57,347 bases of DNA from NCBI GenBank assembly GCA_020848435.1, contig JADLAC010000012.1, forward strand, positions 1 to 57,347, given 5' to 3'. Under the pieces are notes generated by a model that worked only from the letters and a program-made list of their open reading frames with translations, made no database searches and was not told the DNA's origin. The translations under genes and the position numbers were made by a program. The DNA comes from Burkholderiales bacterium. GTDB lineage: Bacteria; Pseudomonadota; Gammaproteobacteria; Burkholderiales; WYBJ01. Below, piece after piece: positions 20,350-28,903 of the stretch (positions are counted from its first letter, which is position 1; each line of letters starts with the position of its first letter).

Positions 20350-21156
20350 ATGCCTTTGACTGCGCTCACTGCGCCGCTCGCCGCGCCCGACGACGCCAGC
20401 CCGGCCGCATCGGGTCTTGCCTTCCAACACTTCCTGCAACGCGCGCTGCGAGGCGCCGAACCAGGCTGCCCGCAGCCTGCCTACCTGTTGCAACGAGGCG
20501 ATATCGGCATACGCCCGGTCGATCGTGGGCGCGCCGAGGATGTGGATCGATTGCTCGGGCGCATGTACCGCCGGCGCGGCTATCACGTCTCGCCGGCGCG
20601 TGCGAGCGTGCCCGGCGCGTGCGTACGCCGCGTCACGCTCGAGGCCTGCCACCAGCACGAAACGATCGGCACGCTCACGGTGAATCTCGATGCCGCCCTG
20701 GGTCTGCACGCCGAGGATCTCTATCCGGACGAGGTCGACCGCTATCGCACCCAGGGCGCGCGGCTGTGCGAGTTCACGCGGCTCGCGCTCGATGTCGAAG
20801 CGTGCAGCAAACAGGCACTCGCATGCCTGTTCCACGTCGGCTTCGTGTTCGCGTACCGAATCTACCGCGCGAGCGATCTGCTGATCGAGGTCAATCCGCG
20901 GCACGCGCCGTTCTACCGGCGCATCCTGGGGTTCGAATTGATCGGCGGGGAAAAGCTCTGCCGGCGGGTGCGCGCCCCGGCGGTGCTGTTGCACAAGCGA
21001 TTGTCGCAATGCGCCGAGGAGATCCAGCGCTCTGGTGGCTTGCCGCGGCAGCAGTGCAAGTCCTTCTATGCGCTCGGCCTCACGCCGCGCGAAGAGGACG
21101 AGCTGGCCGAGAAGATCGCTGGCGGCACCGACCAACGAGCGAGCCTGGTGTCCTGA
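20350..21156 (+). CDS. FeeM-like N-acyl amino acid synthase / acyltransferase (GNAT fold)
   Basis: A protein of 268 residues related to N-acyl amino acid synthases (FeeM) and, more remotely, LuxI-type autoinducer synthases. These use acyl-ACP or acyl-CoA to acylate an amino acid. Seen: GIRPVDRGRAEDVDRLLGRMYRRRGY, ETIGTLTVNLD, LCEFTRLALD, and EVNPRHAPFYRRILGFE near residue 180, which is typical of this domain. The ATG at 20350 was preferred over GTG 20341 because AGGAG lies nine bases upstream. The C-terminal 50 residues are an extra helical part. Product unknown. Confidence 0.8.
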   Translation: MPLTALTAPLAAPDDASPAASGLAFQHFLQRALRGAEPGCPQPAYLLQRGDIGIRPVDRGRAEDVDRLLGRMYRRRGYHVSPARASVPGACVRRVTLEACHQHETIGTLTVNLDAALGLHAEDLYPDEVDRYRTQGARLCEFTRLALDVEACSKQALACLFHVGFVFAYRIYRASDLLIEVNPRHAPFYRRILGFELIGGEKLCRRVRAPAVLLHKRLSQCAEEIQRSGGLPRQQCKSFYALGLTPREEDELAEKIAGGTDQRASLVS

Positions 21157-21227
21157 GTCAGGATCCTTGGGCCCGCGCGAAACGGCGGCGTCTTCAAACA
21201 GATCGGCGGGCGCGGGCCGCGCTGCGC

Positions 21228-21611
21228 TCAGTGCAGATCGAGTGCGCAGCGTTTGAGCGCCTCCAGCGGGACGAACTTCAGGATGTCCGCGTGCGTGGAC
21301 GCAAGCACGACTTGCGGCGCCATGTCGGCCTCCAGCGCTTCGACGAAGCGCACCACGTGCAGGCACCAGCGGTCGCCCGGCTTCAAGCCGCGAAAGCGCA
21401 GCTCCGGCCGAGGCGTCGTCAAGTCATTGCCGCGCGCCAATGAAAACTGAAGGAATTCCGCGGTCACCTTGACGCACACCAGGTGCGCGACGCCGGCTTG
21501 ACCGTGCGTCGCGCAGCAGCCGTCGCGGAAATAACCGGTAAGCGGAGCATAACTGCATGCGAGCAGCCTGCCGCCAAGCACGTTTGTCTCGCTGGGGGCG
21601 TCATCGCTCAT
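21228..21611 (-). CDS. DUF2237 family protein
   Basis: A protein of 127 residues with the family hallmarks: NVLGGRLLACSYAPLTGYFRDGCC, VCVKVTAEFLQFSLARGNDL, TPRPELRFRGLKPGDRWCLHVVRF and VVLASTHADILKFVPLEALK. The conserved Cys residues (positions about 19, 32, 33, 46 and 82) suggest metal binding or redox chemistry, but the function of the family is unknown. It stands alone, divergent from the following Bug gene. Confidence 0.9.
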   Translation of the reverse strand: MSDDAPSETNVLGGRLLACSYAPLTGYFRDGCCATHGQAGVAHLVCVKVTAEFLQFSLARGNDLTTPRPELRFRGLKPGDRWCLHVVRFVEALEADMAPQVVLASTHADILKFVPLEALKRCALDLH

Positions 21612-21694
21612 GGGGCATCCCGACGTTACGGATTACGCAGCGAGCCGCAACGCTCGCGCTATCGTTGGATTGTACTCGGGCGCGCCGGGGCCCT

Positions 21695-21743
21695 GGGGTC
21701 AGGTATCGCCCGTTTCACCGGGCTATCGGCAAGACCTGACCCC
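21695..21743. repeat. Long hairpin with GGGGTCAGGT / ACCTGACCCC ends
   Basis: Perfect 10-bp outer arms (21695-21704 and 21734-21743) contain an inner stem GCCCG/CGGGC at 21708-21712 and 21719-21723. The GGGGTCAGGT...ACCTGACCCC signature is shared with dispersed palindromes found in many proteobacteria, some linked to REP-associated transposases. It lies between divergent genes and just upstream of a Bug start. Confidence 0.65.
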
Positions 21744-21798
21744 GCTGTCCCGATGTGGGATGATGGCGCCTCCCCGAGAACCTGGAGGAGGCGCATCG

Positions 21799-22776
21799 AT
21801 GCAGACCCGATGGCTGTCCATTGTCCCGCTGCTGTGGGCCCTTGCCGCGGGCACCGTTCACGCGCAGGAGGCTTATCCCACCAAGCCGGTGCGCCTGATC
21901 CTGCCCTATCCGCCGGGCGGCAGCACGGATTTCGTCGCACGCGAAGTGGCAGCGCACATGTCGCAGGCATTCGGGCAGCAGGTGATCGTCGACAGCCGGC
22001 CCGGCGCCGGCACCCTCATCGGGCTCGGCATCGGCGCGAAGTCCAACCCCGACGGTTACACCATTGTGTTCGGCACTTCGGCGGGGCTCGCTGTCAATCC
22101 CGCGCTCGGGGTGAAAATGCCCTACGACCCGGAGAAGGATTTCGCGCCCATCGGCATGATGGTCACGGTGCCCTATGTGCTCGTCGCCCATGCCGCTTTT
22201 CCCGCCAACAACATCAGGGAGCTGCTCGATCTGGCCAAGGCCCAGCCGGGAAAGATCAACATGGCCTCGCCCGGCGTCGGCACGCCCAACCACCTCGGCG
22301 GGGAATTGCTCAACGTGATGGCCGGCGTGCGCATCGTGCACGTGCCCTACAAGGGCGGGGCGGCGGCCATTACCGATCTGGCGGGCGGCCAGGTGCAGAT
22401 CATGTTCTCGGGCATTCCCCAGGCCGCGGCGATGTTGCAGGCGAAACGCATCAAGATCATCGCGGCCGCGACCTCGACGCGCTCGCGCCTGCTGCCCGAG
22501 GCCGCACCGATCGCCGAGACGCTGCCCGGATTCAACTGCGGCACCTGGTATGGTTTGCTCGCGCCGGCCGGCACGAGCGCCGCGATCATCAATCGCGTGG
22601 GGGCCGAAATGATGAAAGCGCTGCAAACGCCGGACATGGTGCAGCGGCTCGCGGCACAGGGGGTGGAAGCCGCCCCCTCGGGGCCGGACGTCTTGCGTAA
22701 GACCATCGTCTCCGAGTACGCGCGCTGGCGCGAAGTCATCAAGCGCGCCGGGATCACGGCCGAAGCCGCACGCTGA
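21799..22776 (+). CDS. Bug/TctC family substrate-binding protein (3 of 7)
   Basis: Periplasmic, 325 residues, with a signal peptide of about 21 residues ending HAQ. Motifs: YPTKPVRLILPYPPGGSTDF, VDSRPGAGTLIG (Asn of the usual DNRPGA replaced by Ser), DGYTIVFG and HVPYKGGAAAITDLAGG. The ATG at 21799 follows GGAGGAG. It converges on the SulP transporter gene, 28 bp away. No permease genes are close. The FNCGTWYGLLAP segment is the usual hinge before the C-terminal lobe. Confidence 0.95.
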   Translation: MQTRWLSIVPLLWALAAGTVHAQEAYPTKPVRLILPYPPGGSTDFVAREVAAHMSQAFGQQVIVDSRPGAGTLIGLGIGAKSNPDGYTIVFGTSAGLAVNPALGVKMPYDPEKDFAPIGMMVTVPYVLVAHAAFPANNIRELLDLAKAQPGKINMASPGVGTPNHLGGELLNVMAGVRIVHVPYKGGAAAITDLAGGQVQIMFSGIPQAAAMLQAKRIKIIAAATSTRSRLLPEAAPIAETLPGFNCGTWYGLLAPAGTSAAIINRVGAEMMKALQTPDMVQRLAAQGVEAAPSGPDVLRKTIVSEYARWREVIKRAGITAEAAR

Positions 22777-22804
22777 GCCCGCGCGTTCGGCCAGGCCGGG
22801 CGTT

Positions 22805-24868
22805 TCAGCGCACCCGATCGATCACCGCGATGGTCTTGCCGGGCTTGACCAGTGCTTCGAGCGCGTCGCGCTCCGTGGCGAAGAACGCATCCTCGCCGAT
22901 CAGGGCATGGAGCCCGGTCGCGCGCAGCACCGCGATCGCCTGCGGCTTGAGATCGGCGAACACCACGCGCACGCCCCCGGCATGCAGGCGCCGCTGCAGG
23001 TGGCGCAGCATCTCTTCGCCGGAAGCGTCGATTTCGTTGATGCCCGAGCCGACCACCAGCACCGCGCGCGCGCTCGGGTGGCTCGCGACCGCTTCCAGCA
23101 CCGCGTCCTCGAAGTAGGGCACGTTGGCGAAATACAGGCGGCCGTCGAAATGGATCGCGAGCACCGGCGCTTGCGCGTCGTGGAAGCGTATCGTCACGCG
23201 CGGCGACATGGTGCGATACAGGAACATCACGATCGCGAGCCCGCCGCCGAGCAGGATGCCGGCATCCAGATGCGGCGCGAATGCGAGCGTCGCGACCAAC
23301 GTCACGAGCGCGCAGATCCCGTCGTGGCGATGCGCCTGCCAGGCATGGCGGATCGCCCGCAGGTCGATGAGGCCCGTTACCGCGACAAAGATGATCGCCG
23401 CGAGCACGGCCTGCGGCAGATGGTAGAGCGCCGGGGTGAGGAAGACGAGCGTCGCCAGGACGACGAGCGCGGAAAATACCGAGGCCATCCCCGTGACCGC
23501 GCCCGCGCCGAGATTCACCGCCGAGCGCGAGAACGAGCCGCTCACCGGATAGCTCTGAGCGAAGCTGCCAACGAGGTTGGCGAGCCCCTGGCCGATCAGC
23601 TCCTGGTTCGGGTCGATGCGCTCGCGGGTGCGGGTCGCGATCGCCTTGGCGATCGAGATCGCTTCCATGAATCCCACCAGCGTGATGACGAGCGCCGAGG
23701 AGAACAGCAGCCCCAGCGTATCCCAGCCGAACGGCGGCAGCGCAAGCGAGGGCAGGCCCTGCGGCACGCGCCCGATCACCTCGCCGCCGCCGACCAGCAC
23801 GATCCGCTCGCCGGCGATGCGCTGCACGCGCCAGACCGTGGCGGCCGCCGCGCTCGCGTCGCCCGGCTGGGCCGTGCTGCGGTACGCCGCCGTGGCCGTA
23901 GCGTCGCCCTGCGCCTGCAACCGAAAGCGGCGCAGAGCCCGCGCCCGCAGGCGGTTCTCGTTCTCCTGCGCGCGGACTTCCAACTTTAGCGCCTGGACCT
24001 GGTAGTCGAGCGTCAGGGCGTGCTGGCGGTTGTGCTCCGGCTGCGCGCGCAGGCTGCGCAGCTCGCCACGCCGCGCCCCGAGCTCGGCATTGAGCTGCTC
24101 GATCGCGCGATCGCCCGCCAGATGCTCGAGCGCGAGCGCGCGCGCATCCGCATCGGCCAACTGCTCGATCGACACCTCGGTACTGCGCTCGAAGCCGATG
24201 AGCCAGCTCGTTGCCGTCCCGATCACCACCGCGATCAGCACGCCGGGCACCCGCGGCGCGTACCTGCGCAGCGCGAGGATCAGCGCGATCGCCCCGAGCC
24301 CCATGGCGAGCGTCGGCAGGTGGGTCTCGTGCACCTGCTCGAGCACCCCCCAGACGTCGAGCAGAAAGTGCTCGCCGCGGCCGATCGACACGCCGAGCAG
24401 CTTGTTCAACTGCGATAACGCGATGATCATCGCCGCGGCGTTGGTGAAGCCCACGATCACGGGATGCGAGAGGAAGCTCACGATCGCACCCAGGCGCAGC
24501 ACCCCGAGCGTGAGCTGGAGCACGCCGACCAGCAATGCCAGCGTGATCGCCAGCGCGACGAAGCGCTCGCTGCCCGGTGCCGCAAACTGCGCGAGCGTCG
24601 CGGCGGTGAGAATGGACACCATCGCGACCGGGCCGGTCGCGAGCTGATTCGACGAGCCCCACAGCGCGCCGATCATCGGCGGCAGGAAGGCGGCATACAG
24701 CCCGTAGTACGCGGGCAGCCCGGCGAGCTGCGCATAAGCGAGCGACTGCGGCACCAGCACGAGCCCCACGCTCAGGCCGGCGAAGACGTCCGCGCGCAAG
24801 GTCAGCGCCGAAAGCGGAAACCAGCGGGCGAAGGGAAACAAGCGATGGAGCCTGCGGGCCATCGCCAT
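22805..24868 (-). CDS. SulP family anion transporter with STAS domain and a coiled-coil insertion
   Basis: A membrane transporter of 687 residues for sulfate, bicarbonate or related anions. N-terminal transmembrane helices (GLSVGLVLVPQSLAYAQLAGLP is the family signature, with the conserved Gln/Ser) run to about residue 230. Residues of about 235-360 are a hydrophilic, Glu/Arg/Ala-rich insertion (IEQLNAELGARRGELRSLRA) predicted to be a coiled coil, ending in a short beta segment (GERIVLVGGGEVIG). The membrane part then resumes with SALVITLVGFMEAISIAKA, and a STAS domain (about 560-680; VGSGINEIDASG) ends it. Such a long insert between helices is unusual. The substrate is not predictable. Confidence 0.92.
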   Translation of the reverse strand: MAMARRLHRLFPFARWFPLSALTLRADVFAGLSVGLVLVPQSLAYAQLAGLPAYYGLYAAFLPPMIGALWGSSNQLATGPVAMVSILTAATLAQFAAPGSERFVALAITLALLVGVLQLTLGVLRLGAIVSFLSHPVIVGFTNAAAMIIALSQLNKLLGVSIGRGEHFLLDVWGVLEQVHETHLPTLAMGLGAIALILALRRYAPRVPGVLIAVVIGTATSWLIGFERSTEVSIEQLADADARALALEHLAGDRAIEQLNAELGARRGELRSLRAQPEHNRQHALTLDYQVQALKLEVRAQENENRLRARALRRFRLQAQGDATATAAYRSTAQPGDASAAAATVWRVQRIAGERIVLVGGGEVIGRVPQGLPSLALPPFGWDTLGLLFSSALVITLVGFMEAISIAKAIATRTRERIDPNQELIGQGLANLVGSFAQSYPVSGSFSRSAVNLGAGAVTGMASVFSALVVLATLVFLTPALYHLPQAVLAAIIFVAVTGLIDLRAIRHAWQAHRHDGICALVTLVATLAFAPHLDAGILLGGGLAIVMFLYRTMSPRVTIRFHDAQAPVLAIHFDGRLYFANVPYFEDAVLEAVASHPSARAVLVVGSGINEIDASGEEMLRHLQRRLHAGGVRVVFADLKPQAIAVLRATGLHALIGEDAFFATERDALEALVKPGKTIAVIDRVR

Positions 24869-25001
24869 CAGCGGATCTCGCGCTCGCTCAACCGCGGCGA
24901 CCGGGCGAACAGCATCGATCCCGCTTTGCGTCGCGAACTTCGAAAGCCGCAGCGTATCGAATCGTACCGGCTGGCGTGACGGACTACGCGTCCAACGCGC
25001 T

Positions 25002-25063
25002 CACTTCGCAACCAGGCCGATATCGCGCGCCACCTTGCCGTACTTGTCATATTCGCTTTTCAT
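25002..25063 (-). pseudogene. C-terminal relic of a Bug/TctC gene
   Basis: Immediately after the UbiD stop, the same strand encodes MKSEYDKYGKVARDIGLVAK and then TGA. This is the characteristic last helix of Bug proteins; compare KSDYDKYGRLIKAAGATID in the Bug protein at 1047-2018. No other part of a Bug gene is present, because the UbiD coding sequence abuts it. It appears to be the remnant of an eighth Bug gene left by a deletion that joined it to the UbiD 3' end. Confidence 0.75.
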
Positions 25064-25072
25064 CAACGCGCC

Positions 25073-26680
25073 TCAGCGAGCCGGCGGCTTGGCGGCAAAC
25101 TTCGAGCCGCGCACGCACATGCGGCCTTCGCTGTCCTGCCAGAGCTTTTCTTCGGCATGCAGCTCGCCGAAGGCGCGCGTGATGGCCTGCAAGGGTGCCT
25201 GCGGGAACGCGTCGATCACCTGCGCATAGTACAGCGGCTTGTCGCCGATCATGGCGAGGATGCGCTCGGCAAGCTGCGCGACTTCGCCCTGCTGCGGCCT
25301 GCGGCCGCCGGAGCGAACAACGCCCGGATCGAGCTTGTAGCTGCCGAGCTTCACGCTGTCGGCATAGGCATAGCTGATGCGCTCGTAGCGTTCGCGCGGG
25401 ATGTTTTCGGGAATGGTCGCGTCGACCCCGACCTTCGCGCCGGTAGGCACCACGCCGGCGGGCATCACCGGCAGGCTGGGATCGAGCGGCTTGGTGCGTG
25501 CTCCGGGTATGACGAACACATCGCGATCGCCTTGCACGCGGGTGGCGATCGCCCATTCGACCTCGAGCGGGTTGTAGACATCGATGTCGTCGTCGACTAC
25601 CACCGCGTGCTTGATGTCGCTCACGGACAGCGCCGCGAGCAGCGCATTCTTGCCTTCGCCGGCCGATTTCTTGATCGAAATGACGGTGTGCCACGCGCCG
25701 ATACCGCCCAAGGTCACGTTGATGTCCTTCACCTGGATGCCGGCCGCCTTGAGCGCGCTGCGCAACTGCGACCAACGGGTCGGGATCATGAGCCAGGCGA
25801 CTTCCCACGGCATGTGCAGGTTGTAATAGATGGCGTCGCGGCGCTGTGCGATCGCCTTCACGCGCACCAGCGGGTTCCAGTGCAAAGCGCCCATGAGCCA
25901 GGTGAACTCGCCGAAGCGTCCCTCCGGCCAGGTCCAGCCGGTGGGCAGGATTTCGGCCTCGAGCACGATCTCGGCATCGGCGATGTGCGGCACGTCGATG
26001 GTCTCGCACATCGCGAGCTCCACCGGGGCCCCGCGCAGCCCGCCCGCGATCGCGATCTCATCGACCCCCATCGGCGCACGGTAGCCCGAGGCCATGAACT
26101 CGAACGGATGGGTGCCGATCGAAATAGAAATTGGCAGGGGGCGTTGCTCTTCATAGGCGCGCCAGGCGAGCGCGCGCAGGTTGTTGGGAGTGACGATGTC
26201 GATCCCGGTGAGATTGCGTTCCTTCAGGATGAAGCGATAGATGCCGGCGTTGAGCGCGCCCTGGCCGTCGCGCACGATGGTGACACCGGCGGTGATGACC
26301 GGCCCGCCGTCCAGCACGGACGACATCGGCACCGGCAAGTCGAACAGATCGACCTCGTCGCCGATGCGGGTCAGCTCGCGCACGCGGCTGGTCTCGACGT
26401 ACTTGGGCTCGATCGGGGAAGCGAGCGCGCGGGTGAGCAGGTGCTCGATGTCGCCGTAGCGCTCCACGCCCATGCCGATCGCCATGCGCTCGCTCGAACG
26501 GATGAGCCCTGATACGACCGGCATGCCGTAGCCGAGCACGTGGTGGAACATGAGCGCCTTGTCGCTCTGATCGACCAGCGTCGCGATGTGGCGGCTATCG
26601 ACCGGCTCACGCAGGTCGAGCAGTTGACCCTTGGCGCGCAACCGCTCCAGGTATTGTCTGAAATTCTCGCGTTCGTACAT
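25073..26680 (-). CDS. UbiD family (de)carboxylase
   Basis: A protein of 535 residues, normal for UbiD enzymes, which use prenylated FMN to decarboxylate or carboxylate aromatic and unsaturated acids. Seen: N-terminal FRQYLERLRAKGQLL, MSSVLDGGPVITAGV, NAGIYRFILK, SGYRAPMGVDEIAIAGGLRGAPVEL, and DIDVYNPLEVEWAIATRVQ with the conserved Asp/Glu set. The start at 26680 has AGGGGA upstream; the frame is open further but without family similarity. It is divergent from a Bug gene (26820), suggesting uptake and decarboxylation of an aromatic or unsaturated acid. The UbiX-type prenyltransferase needed for the cofactor is not in the window. Confidence 0.92.
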   Translation of the reverse strand: MYERENFRQYLERLRAKGQLLDLREPVDSRHIATLVDQSDKALMFHHVLGYGMPVVSGLIRSSERMAIGMGVERYGDIEHLLTRALASPIEPKYVETSRVRELTRIGDEVDLFDLPVPMSSVLDGGPVITAGVTIVRDGQGALNAGIYRFILKERNLTGIDIVTPNNLRALAWRAYEEQRPLPISISIGTHPFEFMASGYRAPMGVDEIAIAGGLRGAPVELAMCETIDVPHIADAEIVLEAEILPTGWTWPEGRFGEFTWLMGALHWNPLVRVKAIAQRRDAIYYNLHMPWEVAWLMIPTRWSQLRSALKAAGIQVKDINVTLGGIGAWHTVISIKKSAGEGKNALLAALSVSDIKHAVVVDDDIDVYNPLEVEWAIATRVQGDRDVFVIPGARTKPLDPSLPVMPAGVVPTGAKVGVDATIPENIPRERYERISYAYADSVKLGSYKLDPGVVRSGGRRPQQGEVAQLAERILAMIGDKPLYYAQVIDAFPQAPLQAITRAFGELHAEEKLWQDSEGRMCVRGSKFAAKPPAR

Positions 26681-26819
26681 CGCTTGCGTCCCCTGTGCCG
26701 TCGGTTTCGTGCCGTGCGCCGCGCCATTGAAGCAGCGGCGCATTGCCAACACCGCTCAGGCTGGGCAGTATAGGGGAATCCGGCGCGCGGCAGGCGCGCG
26801 CGAACGAGGACCATGAAGC

Positions 26820-27803
26820 ATGACGAGCAAGCTGTTACGAACGTTTATCACATCGACCGTGCTGGCCTTCGCGGCACCCGTATGGGCCTCCGATGCCTAC
26901 CCGAACCGTCCGATTCGCATGCTGGTGCCCTTCGCGGCCGGCGGTGCGATCGACCTGATGGCGCGCCCGACCGCGCGCAAGCTGCACGAGCTGCTCGGTC
27001 AAGCGGTGGTGGTGGACAACCGCACCGGTGCCGGCGGCAGCATCGCTGCCGAGGCCACAGCCAAGAGCCCGAACGACGGTTACACGGTATTCTTCGGCTC
27101 CACCAGCCCGCTCGCGATCAATCCCGCGTACTTCGACCGGGTCGGCTACGATACCCTGCGCGACTTCACGCCGATTTCGCTCGCGGTGAAGCAGCCGCTG
27201 CTCATCGTCGCGCATCCGTCGCTGCCGGTGAAGAACTTGCGCGACGTGGTTGCGCTCGCCAAGCGGCAACCGGGGCGCTTGAGCTACGGCAGCGCGGGGC
27301 CGGGCACCTCGAACCACCTGGTCGGCGAGCTGCTCGCCGATGCCGCCGGCGTCGATATCGTGCACGTGCCCTACAAGGGCGGCGCACCGGCGCTGACCGC
27401 CTTGCTGAGCGGGGAGATCGAGCTGCAAGTCAGCCAGCCGAACACGATGATGCCTTACGTGAAAAGCGGCCGGGTGCGCGCAATCGCGACCACCGGCGCT
27501 GCGCGCTTGCGCCAGCTCCCCGAGGTCGGCACGCTGGTCGAAGCCGGCTACAAGGACCTGGACATCATCGGCTGGTACTGCATCGTGGGCCCCGCCAACT
27601 TGCCTGCACCGATCGTGGACAAGTTGAACGGCGCGATCCGCCAGGCAATCGCGAGTGCCGAGCTGCGCGCCATGCTGATCGAAGCCGGCACCGAGCCGGG
27701 CACCAGCACGCCCGCGGAATTGCATGCGCTCATCAAGTCCGAGCTGGTACGCTGGACACGCGCGGCCAAGGTCGCCAAGGCCCGCGAGCAGCGCCGATCG
27801 TGA
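26820..27803 (+). CDS. Bug/TctC family substrate-binding protein (4 of 7)
   Basis: Periplasmic, 327 residues. The signal peptide ends at about residue 23 (VWAS). Motifs: YPNRPIRMLVPFAAGG (Pro-Gly of PPGG replaced by Ala-Gly), VDNRTGAGGSIAAEA, DGYTVFFG and HVPYKGGAPALTALLSG. GAGGA precedes the ATG at a spacing of about 10. It is divergent from the UbiD decarboxylase, with 139 bp between the starts for shared control. No permease partner is seen. Confidence 0.95.
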   Translation: MTSKLLRTFITSTVLAFAAPVWASDAYPNRPIRMLVPFAAGGAIDLMARPTARKLHELLGQAVVVDNRTGAGGSIAAEATAKSPNDGYTVFFGSTSPLAINPAYFDRVGYDTLRDFTPISLAVKQPLLIVAHPSLPVKNLRDVVALAKRQPGRLSYGSAGPGTSNHLVGELLADAAGVDIVHVPYKGGAPALTALLSGEIELQVSQPNTMMPYVKSGRVRAIATTGAARLRQLPEVGTLVEAGYKDLDIIGWYCIVGPANLPAPIVDKLNGAIRQAIASAELRAMLIEAGTEPGTSTPAELHALIKSELVRWTRAAKVAKAREQRRS

Positions 27804-28053
27804 CATCCCGGCCTTACCGCAGCGCGCGCTAGTTCGGTCCCGGCGCGATCGCGCCACCGCCGTATCGGCGCCAGGCGTGATCCGGGCCCCTGGCGCTGTC
27901 GCCGTCGATCAAGCTGGCGGGGAAGACCCGCGTCGCGACGAACGCTTCGATGCGAATGGCCGCGCCCGTCGCGAGCGCCTCGGGTATGATTCGATCTCAC
28001 GTACGGGTCGGTTCGCACCCTCGCGCGACCGCAGATTCTCCAGGACGCATGCC

Positions 28054-28878
28054 ATGATCACCACGCCTTCGCTCCGTCGTTTCGCTTTCGCGGCCCTGCT
28101 CGCCGCCGCATCGGGCGCGTTCGCCCAAGCCCAGCCGGCCGCCAAGCCCTACGAACCGCAGGTCGGCCAGGAGGGCAAGGACGTGGTGTGGGTGCCGACG
28201 CCGCAGGCGCTCGTCGATCGCATGCTCGACCTGGCCAAGGTCACCAGCCAGGATTACGTCATGGATCTGGGCTCGGGCGACGGGCGCACCGTCATCACGG
28301 CCGTCAAGCGCGGCGCGCGCGCGACCGGCATCGAGTACAACCCCGACATGGTCGAGCTGTCCAAGCGCAACGCCGAAAAGGAAGGTGTGGGCGCCAAGGC
28401 CGAGTTCCGCAAGGCGGATCTGTTCGAGACCGACTTCAGCCAGGCGAGCGTGATCACGATGTTCCTGCTGCCCGACATCAATCTGCGCCTGCGGCCCAAG
28501 ATTCTCGACATGAAGCCCGGCACCCGCGTGGTCTCCAACACCTTCACGATGGGCGAGTGGGAGGCCGACGAGACCGGCACGGTGGCCGAGTCCTCGGGCT
28601 ATTACCGCACCGCGCTGCTCTGGATCGTGCCGGCGAAAGTCGAAGGCACGTGGAAATCGGTGCAAGGCGATCTCGATCTCAAGCAGGCGTTCCAGAAGCT
28701 CGCCGGCACGGTGAAGACGCCCACCGGCGCGGTCGCGCTCAACGGCAAGTTGAAGGGCGATCAGATCAGCTTCACCGCCGGCGGCGCGGAGTACAGCGGC
28801 CGGGTCAACGGCAACACCATCGAGGGCACGCTGAAGGCGAGCGGCAGGACGAGCCCGTGGAAGGCCACCCGCGGCTGA
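28054..28878 (+). CDS. Class I SAM-dependent methyltransferase with an N-terminal signal peptide
   Basis: A protein of 274 residues. Residues 1-25 look like a cleavable Sec signal (RRFAFAALLAAASGAFAQAQ). A Rossmann methyltransferase domain follows: DYVMDLGSGDGRTVI near residues 67-82 (SAM-binding motif I), ATGIEYNPDMVELSKRNAE (motif II acidic residue) and a PILDMKPGTRVVSNTFTMGEWEAD stretch. A beta-rich tail of about 80 residues (GTVKTPTGAVALNGKLKG, YSGRVNGNTIEGTLKASG) ends it. Export is puzzling because SAM is cytoplasmic. A possible -10 (TATGAT) lies at 27985-27990. The substrate is unknown. Confidence 0.85.
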   Translation: MITTPSLRRFAFAALLAAASGAFAQAQPAAKPYEPQVGQEGKDVVWVPTPQALVDRMLDLAKVTSQDYVMDLGSGDGRTVITAVKRGARATGIEYNPDMVELSKRNAEKEGVGAKAEFRKADLFETDFSQASVITMFLLPDINLRLRPKILDMKPGTRVVSNTFTMGEWEADETGTVAESSGYYRTALLWIVPAKVEGTWKSVQGDLDLKQAFQKLAGTVKTPTGAVALNGKLKGDQISFTAGGAEYSGRVNGNTIEGTLKASGRTSPWKATRG

Positions 28879-28903
28879 TCGACAACACAGCCGGGATTCG
28901 CCG

